Assembly (NCBI GenBank): GCA_024663395.1 | Contig: JANFAH010000005.1 | Span: forward strand, 1,860,001-1,924,000 | Length of the DNA: 64,000 nt | Reading direction: 5' to 3' | From: Pisolithus tinctorius | Taxonomy: Eukaryota; Basidiomycota; Agaricomycetes; Boletales; Pisolithaceae | Shown: in pieces, positions 47,833 through 56,500 of the stretch | Layout: every line of letters starts with the position of its first letter | Numbering within the stretch: position 1 is the stretch's first letter | Made by a program: the position numbers and the translations under genes | The notes under the pieces: generated by a model | Told to the model about the DNA's origin: nothing | Databases searched by the model: none | Seen by the model: the letters and a program-made list of their open reading frames with translations, nothing else

Positions 47833-49404
47833 ATGGAACATGACAATGAGGAGGACAGGAGTAACTGGTTGGTCAGCCCAGACCCTGAAACAACACTAGG
47901 ACTCATTAATGACATGTTCACCATCAACAAACTATCCCAGAGCAACCAAGAGTTACAACAATGTTTCAACAGCAAACCACTGTTCCATGAGGTCATGGAT
48001 GCTGTACTCAACACCAACACAAACACACCCATTCACAACCATAGCAAGGCAAGACATCAGGCAAAGCAGTACATAATACAGGGGGGTAAGTTATGGAGAT
48101 TGTATGGCAGCACCAGTATCAGGCCACAACACAAGGTAGAGTGTATCTCACAGGAAGAGGCTGAAGAAAAAGCATGACAAGTGCACAAAACCGGAGGACA
48201 CTGGGGCTGGGATGTGCTAAAAATCGCCCTAACAGATTGTTACTACACACTGAAGATGGATCTCACAGTAATGAAAGCCATACATGACTGTGCAAAATGC
48301 AAAAACTTTGGCACACCCAAACTAAACTCATTATTAGAGCCTATAACAAGAAGACACCTGTTTGAATTACTAGTCAGAGACTACCTAGCAATGCCAACAG
48401 GCAAGGGTGGGTATCACATGCTAGGCCTTTTCTTAGACACATTTTCACAGCACCTGTGGGTTACTAAGTTCAAAACAGCAGGTACAGCCAAAATGACAGT
48501 GGACAGCCTGGCAAACATCTTCAACAGTTTCACCACTGTGGAAACGTTCATGATGGATGGAGGCTGCCACTTCAACAATGAGTTGGTAAAAGAATATTGT
48601 GCTAAGTGGTCATGCACACATCATGTAGTAGCCACATACTCACCATGGATCAATGGACTAGTCAAAGGAACCAACAAGTTACTATTACATGTCCTCAAAT
48701 GCCTGTGCACACTGAATGTGGGAGAAGATGGTGCAGAGAATGATGATTGGGAAAAACTGCCAAGAACGTGGCCAGACCACCTGGACGATGCAGTCCAGGC
48801 CATGAACAATTGCCTCCTTCTGTCTCTCAAGTTCACACTGAAAGAACTACTCCTAGGTTTAGTCATCAACACAAAGTGCACAGAGCTAACGTCTAGTACC
48901 ACAGAACCATCCACACTCGATGCAACAATACATATGGCATATGCCACACAGCAACACCTAGATGGTTATGACAAAGCAGTGAGACACACAATCAAACAAA
49001 AAATAGCATTCAATCATTGCATGCTGAAATGACAGCTGGCAGAAGTTGTATTCAACATAGGAGACCTCATACAAATATACCAGAATGACTTGGACTATAC
49101 CTTCAAGACAGAGCAAAAACTGTTACCTAAGTGGTCCACTCCCCATAGAATTGCTATGCATTTGAGAAACTCCTACAGGTTAGAAACACTAGCAGGCACA
49201 CCACTCAAGGGTGAATTCAGTGCACAACACCTACACACATTCAAACTGAGAGAGGGCACACGTCTGCATGGTGACCAACAATCCCATGTACAACAACTAC
49301 AACAGAATGAGAGTGGAGGTGGGAACAGTATGAATGCAAAACTGGGAGAGAAGGAACTGTGGAAGAGGAAGGGAACAGTGGAGACAATGAGCAGGATGGT
49401 GTAG
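47833..49404 (+). pseudogene. Element H integrase and C-terminal region
   Basis: The integrase zinc domain (GGHWGWDVLKIALTDCYY, then CAKCKNF, about 48187-48309) is followed by the core: RDYLAMPTGKGGYHML, FMMDGGCHFNNELVKEYC and SPWINGLVKGTNKLLLHVL. In the last motif the catalytic Glu is Lys (AAA at 48664). A TGA (49030) breaks the frame; the tail (LPKWSTPHRIAMHLRNSYRL, FSAQHLHTFKLREGT) ends near 49404. Sequence 49405-49544 is non-coding and holds the polypurine tract (49533-49540). Confidence 0.85.
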
Positions 49405-49544
49405 GCGAGGATGGTGAGGATCCCCTGGAGGAAGGGAGCACTTTGGTGGAGAGGGTATAGATGAGGCAACCAAGAGAGAGGGTGAACAGATGTAGCAGTG
49501 CATGTGGACAATGAGGATGTTGTCATTTTTTTGAAGGGGGCACA

Positions 49545-49701
49545 TGGAGTGGGGAGGCCCAGGGACAGGAGGTGAGGATACAGCCACAGTATGCTTAGTC
49601 AGACAGACACACTTAGACACAGAGGTGCACATGTACAGACATGACAGAACAACCACAAGTTCAGTCTAGTTCATCCCACCAAAGCCCAGTTCACTGCTCC
49701 A
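49545..49701 (+). repeat. 3' LTR of element H
   Basis: 157 bp, TGGAGTGGGG to ACTGCTCCA. A short stem GACAA / TTGTC (49507-49524) stands just before the polypurine tract. The flanks GATGG (left of the 5' LTR) and ACAGC (right of this one) are not a target duplication. Confidence 0.8.
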
Positions 49702-50099
49702 ACAGCACAGTTAACACTGCTTTGCAGTGCTTGTCACTTCAGTTGTACTCTGCCCAGTCTTGTCCCTGGTCTGCCCTGTCCCAGTCTCCATTACCTTAGT
49801 CATACTTTACTAATACCATTCTTACCAATTACCTTAGCAATCCTTGCAAGACCAGCATTACTGGTCTTCATACTATAGTTCTGTCTCTGGTATATAAACC
49901 TGTAGTTACTTGACCTGTATTCCCTCAGTCTGAAATCAATTGAGTTCTATCTGAAAACCCCCACCTTGGCCTCAGACTCAGACTGTGACCCATGCAAGGG
50001 AATAGTGCTGTGTCCTCAGTTGCTAAGTCCAATCAGTCCACCCCCTGTACCTCTACCTCTTCCCCTGATCCCAACCCCTCAGCCTTGCACCTGCTTTGG
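49702..50099 (+). repeat. LTR-523 fragment hosting the intact element
   Basis: It aligns with the reverse complement of 19042-19564 from the CACTGCTTTGCAGTGC block up to TTTGG. The rest of the same LTR resumes at 59845 beyond the intact element and ends AAACTTGACA at 59889. Confidence 0.8.
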
Positions 50100-50384
50100 T
50101 GTAAGGATTCGGTCCGACGCTGTCGACCGTATGGTTAGATGTTGTTTTCCTTGTGACAGATCTATTGGTTTCTCATTTGTTTGTTTGATCCTACTTAACC
50201 CGTACTGATACTCTGACATATTTCGTGCCTAACCTCTACCCTATAAAATAGGCCTTGTAGCGTACTGTACGGGGACTTCTTTTCTACCTCGAAATAAGAC
50301 ACTATTGTCTGGAAACCCGAGTAGACGAAGAATTCTTCTTGTTGTGCCACCGTTAAAAGTTCTGCACTTCTTATCGGCGTTACA
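50100..50384 (+). repeat. 5' LTR of intact gypsy element
   Basis: 285 bp, TGTAAGGATTCGG to CGGCGTTACA. It includes the TATA box at 50241. Confidence 0.95.
50241..50250 (+). promoter_or_regulatory. TATA box of intact element
   Basis: CTATAAAATA lies 141 bp into the LTR, duplicated at 59701-59710. Transcription would be expected to start about 25-40 bp downstream. Confidence 0.6.
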
Positions 50385-50514
50385 TATTTTTTTCCTGCAA
50401 AACAAGGTCTTACCTCAAACCCATTAACGAACACACCAGATACCTTCTCGACCATTCGCAGAACTGATCCGCTGCGAAGACAAGAGTAAGTATCATACAC
50501 TTGATAAAAAAGAA

Positions 50515-53500
50515 ATGGTTAATACCCGCGCAACTGCCTGCCGAGCTACAAGAGCTCGGGCATCGTCATTACCTCCTAGCCCGTCGACGACTCAGCCTGG
50601 TGCTGACATCGCCGATAAGTCTTCGCTCCCAAAACTGACTCCAATAGGAAGTCAATATTCCACCCCAATCGAAAGGCCCGTCACTGATAACATCCGGAGT
50701 TATAGTGACGTGGTAAGGACCGGCTCGAGGGACCCAAGCCCGGCGCCCAAAGGAGCTGCCGCTACCCTCCCTGGCTCGAGAGTAAGCTCGCCAATAGACC
50801 CTGGCTCGAGAGCGAGCTCGCCAAATTACCTCGGCTTGAGAGTTACCTCGCCAGAGAATCCCGGCTCGAGGGTAGCCTCGCCGATGAATCCCGGTGACGT
50901 TGAAGTCCCGGAAGCTGTAAAGGCTCGTGCCGTTAGAGTCTGGGTACCGACTCACGAAGAAAACGAGAACCTACCCGATAAGGTCCGGTGTGACTCCATA
51001 TTCCCTATGAGCGAAATAGATGTTGAGTATGGTGACTGGACGGAAGTGAAGCGCAAGAGGTCGCGCGAGCGACGCGCTCATAGCACACTGAGATCTGATC
51101 AAAGAGATGCAATCCGAAAAGCCAAAAGACGACTAACCCCAGATGAGCGGGAGAGAATCCGAAGGAGGTCGCTATCGACAACGAGGGATAACCCCGATCC
51201 TACTACATCCGAAGGCGAAGCGTCCACTACCCGGAGAGATCTCAAAGGGAAAGGACCTGACCCTAGAAATTGGGGAAACTTAAATTTCAGCGACGGTGAA
51301 ATAAATACAAATGCGCAACGCGCGGCCCTCGCGTCGTGGAACACCTTGAACAAACTGGCAAGTAAGAGTGACCCCAACCTGACGGGACCAGCGGAAAGGG
51401 GTAACCTGGAGGATGCCACATCGGCCAACGAAGACGTCCCCCAGAAGAAGACCAGTGGGGGCGACGATCGTGCTGAACGGCTCCCTAAGAAAGAGAAATC
51501 AAAGAGAAGGGAAAACACGAAGAAACCCGCTCCTTCGAAGGTTCCTCCCAATCCTGTAAAGGAGATGGTGGATAAAGTTGTCCGCCAGGACCATAAGAGG
51601 CGGGAACGCCAAAAGATGCCAAGGGCCATGGAACCTGTAAAACAGATAAACCCTAAGAGCTATATTGGGCTTGCCTTTAAACGTCTCGAAAAGGACGAAA
51701 AACGCACTAGTAAAACCAAAAGGAAACGGAAATCAACGCGTCGACGTGAATCGACAGATAGTAGCAAGTCTAGCTCTAGCCCGAGCGATGGCTCCGAGAG
51801 TAGCTCCTCGGAGGACAACTCGAGTTCGGATCCGTCCTCCTCGTCGAGTTCGAAACGCAGTACCTCAAGCGATGACGGATCGGCTTCGGAATCGGATGAT
51901 ACGTCGAGCACCTCTGACAGTTCATCGAGCTCCAACGAATCCTCGTCGAGCTCCAACAGGTCACGAGGGCACCGGCGACGGGGGAGATCCAAACGGCGGA
52001 AGAGCCGTAGTCGCCGAGCACATAAGCCAAAAGGGAGATCTAGATCCCGCCGTAGGACCACTTTGAAACCCATCCCACCTAACAAGTATGACGGGTCCGA
52101 CAACCCTCACGCGTTTCATTGTTTCGTCACAGAAGGAACAGCATACGTCGAGGATGGGCGCGTTGAGACGAAGAAGCGTGCGTTCATACTGTCGCATTAC
52201 CTGACGGGGAAAGCACATGAGTTCTATGTACGAGAGGTATCCGGGGACCCTTACAGGTGGAGACTTTCCGATTTCTTCACCGAGTTATTCAACTATTGCT
52301 TCCCCATCGATTTCCGAATGCGCCAGCAAGAAAAACTTCAGTCCTGTTATCAGAATTCCAAGACTGTTAAAAATTACCTTTATGAGCTGAATGAGATTTG
52401 GAATATGATCAGGGAGACGAATGAACATACCAAAGTACATAAGTTCTGGTCGGGACTCCGCCGAGAACTACAGCGCGACCTATGGAAAGAAAAGCTGAAC
52501 CCAGAAATCTCAACGCTAAAAAAGGTCGTAGCCTCGGCGGAGATACTCGAGATCGCGCAATCAATCACTGGGGACTATGTTCGTAAGTCGCAGAGACGGC
52601 GAAGTAAAAAGCGCACCGTTGAAAGTGCAGCCGTTTCGACTGGAGAAACAGAAACCCCAAGACAAAGGCGACCGCGTACCTGTAAGGGGAGATACAAAGG
52701 GGATGGGAACACTAAGGACTCAACACCCATGGATTCCTCTAAGACAGGAGGACGACGCGCGAAACGTCCAGATAGGCGTAAGCGCGATAGCCCGAAGCTA
52801 AGTAAGGAGGAGCAAGAGCGTCATAAAGCAGAAGGCCTCTGCTTTATCTGCCACAAGTCTGGACACTTCTCGAGGAACTGCCCTGATCGCCATACCGTAT
52901 CCACTTCCAGCAAGCCCCCAGGCGTTACGAGCTTCGGAGTGGATATTGACTTCGGGGACGTTGAATGCCAGCGTCAGTTGGCCACGTCAGTTGATCGCGA
53001 CCCGGAGATCTCTGTAAATTTCATTCAAACTCGAGGACCTAGGGTCCAAGACGAAGAGGACCTACCTGAAGATGACCTCCCTGATCTCGAGAGTGTCTCG
53101 GATGATGACAACGAAGAAAGACTTAGTGATATTGTTACTACTGATGAAGATGGATTACCCACTGGGATGCAAATATACGCGTATGACCGTAGACTGTTCC
53201 GGGGATACCAATCGTCGGGAACCCGGCTCGGACATCCCTTGGAAGAACGCGCGATGGACCGATTGGCCGGGATTTGCTACCCAGGCGACGACCCGGACTC
53301 GCTGAGCACCTTTATGGACACCCGATTCCTCGTATACGACTTGGGCACCGGACAACATATGATCGCAGAAAGCGAAAGAGACGTATTAGGACCAGGAGAC
53401 GAGATCAGAATCAACACTCACCTCCTACTCAACCCTGCGTTCCGACTTGATAGTTGGTACTGGTTTAGGAAAGGGGAGCGCGCAGGCATCCCAAAGGTTG

Positions 53501-56500
53501 AGTTACGGAACCGTGAAAGGTCCAGAACCTGGAGATCCCATCCGATGGGCCGGCCCTTCGAAGATCGAATCGAGGCTAGACTCGGAGAATATAGTTTCCA
53601 GGTCCTGGAACGCGGAAATGCGGATCGATTCGTGTGTGTCAGGAAGGACGATACAACGTTCGAGGTACTCGATTACCACATGGCCCTGTGTTTTAAACTC
53701 CCAATCGACAGGGTGACCACACCCTATTTTGATGTCGTCCGTTGGCATGCTAAGAAGCTCTTCCGTGCGTGTATGGAGTTGACGAGCCGCGACCCTTTTG
53801 AAGGCGACGACGACGTGGGGATCCGGTCCCTGACCGGAGATGAGGACCGTGAAGAGGTGAATAATGAGCACCATGAACCCAGAGAGGACGTACCTTGCAG
53901 TGCGATCCACCTGAATGGTACTACCATTCGTAATGACGACCGGACGACCCTCCAACGAAACGCTTCAATAGCTAAGGATTTCACGCGAAAGATACCAAAG
54001 CCTTTAGTGGTGGTGGTGCACATCAATGGCCACCCAGCGCGAGCTTTGATCGACACCGGATCGCTGGCTGACTTTATGTCAGTAACGCTAGCTGAGCAAT
54101 TAAAAGTGAAACGGATCCCACTTGAAAAGCCACTTACCATACAGCTGGCGGTGCAAGGATCGCGTTCGAAGGTAAACTTCGGGACGAAAGTACGCCTACA
54201 GTACCAAGGCATTGATTGCGAGCGACATTTCGATGTGATGAACTTACAAAACTATGACCTTATCCTTGGAACCCCATTCCTATATCAGCACAAGGTAATG
54301 GTAGGGCTACATTCACCAAGGGTAGTGATCGGTAGTACGATTCTGACGGAAATGAAGGGCGAGCAGGTATCGACCCTAGAGTCGCGCGCTACTGAAGTAT
54401 ATCATGAGAGCATCGAAGAAGCGAGAAAATACTTACAGAGACTGGCGAAGCCGCTATGCTCCCCAGTTGGCGCTACGGCTTTGCCCCCCTTCAGAGCGAT
54501 TAACCACGAGATCCCACTCCTAGACGAGAAGAAGATTTACCCATGGCGGCCGTCTAGGTGCCCAGAAGCGTTAAGACCCTTGTGGTCTGAAAAGAAGAAC
54601 GCGTACCTGAGAACGGGCCGTTGGGAACTCACAGCAGCGCGAAATACGTGCCCCATGTTGTTGATCCCGAAGGCAGGAACTCCTCCTCGTCTTCGCGTGG
54701 TAGTTGACCTGCGGGAACGAAATAAGAATACTCGAAAGCTGTCGTCCCCGATGCCTGATATGGATGGGATCCTTCGACGCGTAGCCAAGAAACCGTATCA
54801 CTCGATTATCGATGGCGCGGACGCGTACGAACAGATCCAGGTCATCCCGGAGCACGTTGAACGGACGGCAGTGACTACCCCTGATGGAAACATGGTTAGC
54901 CTCGTCGTACAACAAGGTGACTGTAATGCACCCGCTACATACCAAGCTTTGATGAACCATATATTCGGCGAGCACATTGGTACCTTCATGGACGTATATC
55001 TAGACGATATAATAATCTACTCAAACACACTAGAGGAGCATGTACGCCATGTCAAAACTGTCCTCGAAACCCTCACGCGAGAAAAACTGTACCTTAGCGA
55101 AAAGAAATTAAAGTTCCTCTGTGATGAGGTGAAGATACTTGGGCGCGTTGTCACTAACGATGGGATAAAGATGGACCCGGAAAAGGTCGACCGAATACTG
55201 AACTGGAAAGTCCCTACAAACCGCACACTGTGCAAAGGATTCATAGGGTCAGTAGGATACCTCGCTGATGATATCTACAAAGTACGTGTACCCTTGGGGG
55301 TACTCGCCGAAGCGAGTGCTGAGACCCGTCCATTTCGATGGACATACATGGAACAGCGCGCCTTCGAGACAGTAAAGCAATACGTCGCCACGTGCACACA
55401 ACATTGTCGCGTGCCGTTGAATTACAGCCCGGATCGAGAACCCATCTGGGTGATGACTGACGCTTGTGGCAACGGTATCGGGGGTGTGATCGCGCAGGGG
55501 AAGGATTGGAAGACGGCGAAGGTTGCCGCATTCTATTCTGCAAAGATGTCATCAGCTCAGAGAAACTACCCTGTGCACGAACAAGAGCTCCTCGCGGGAG
55601 TCGAAACGATGCTAAGGCATCGCGATATCCTACAGGGCGCCCACTTCACATGGGTGACTGACCACAAAAGCTTGACGCACCTACTGGACCAAAAGGATCT
55701 GTCGGGATGGCAGGCACGTTGGTTAGAGAAGCTGGCCGAGTTCGATTTCGAAATCAAATACGTACCAGGGGTTGAAAATGTGCTACCTGACGCACTATCT
55801 AGAATGTATGAGTTCGATGCGCCTGGCACGATCAGAGCGCCGAGTGAATACTTACACCACGACCTGGATGTTGGAGGGTCAGTACAACAGGGGAAAGAGC
55901 AGCAGATTATCAGCGCACCTGTGTATGTAGGGATCGAGGCGTTGGCGATGACGACCAGATCCCATGATCGGAGAATGGGCGAACGAACGGACGCTACCCT
56001 GCGATCCACACCTTCAAATGCGTCAGGTATACGCAACCCACCAGTACGTCGAGTGAAATTGATTGTAAAACCGCCAAAGGCGTCGCCGGCACAAGAGGAT
56101 GGTAGGGAAGGCCCCGCCTTAACAGGGGACCCGGACCTACACATCGAAGGGAACGGTGGGAACGGGGACAGTGGAACCTCTAAGGACTCACCTGCCCGAC
56201 CCGTCGCAGCGAAGATAACCGCACGACGGCGACGATCTCCCACACCCCCGGCAGAAACTGGCCGTCCCGAGACGGGCATGGAGTTTGCTAGACGGATGAA
56301 GGATCGATTCGTTCTTCTGGGACCAGGCGAACGAATGAAGGGGGGAAAGGACAGAGAACGTCCCCCTATTACGGATACACACGATGCACGCATTGCAAAC
56401 ACGTTACAGGACACGTGCTCGCTGCCGAGTACGGAACAACCCGCATCACACACGAGTGACACTTTGACTAGTACAGGGATCAAGGCCCCATTGGTCGTAT

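Noticed and set aside
53503..53955. Long antisense frames within the intact element
   Set aside because: They are shadows of the gag-pol frame; none has conserved motifs.
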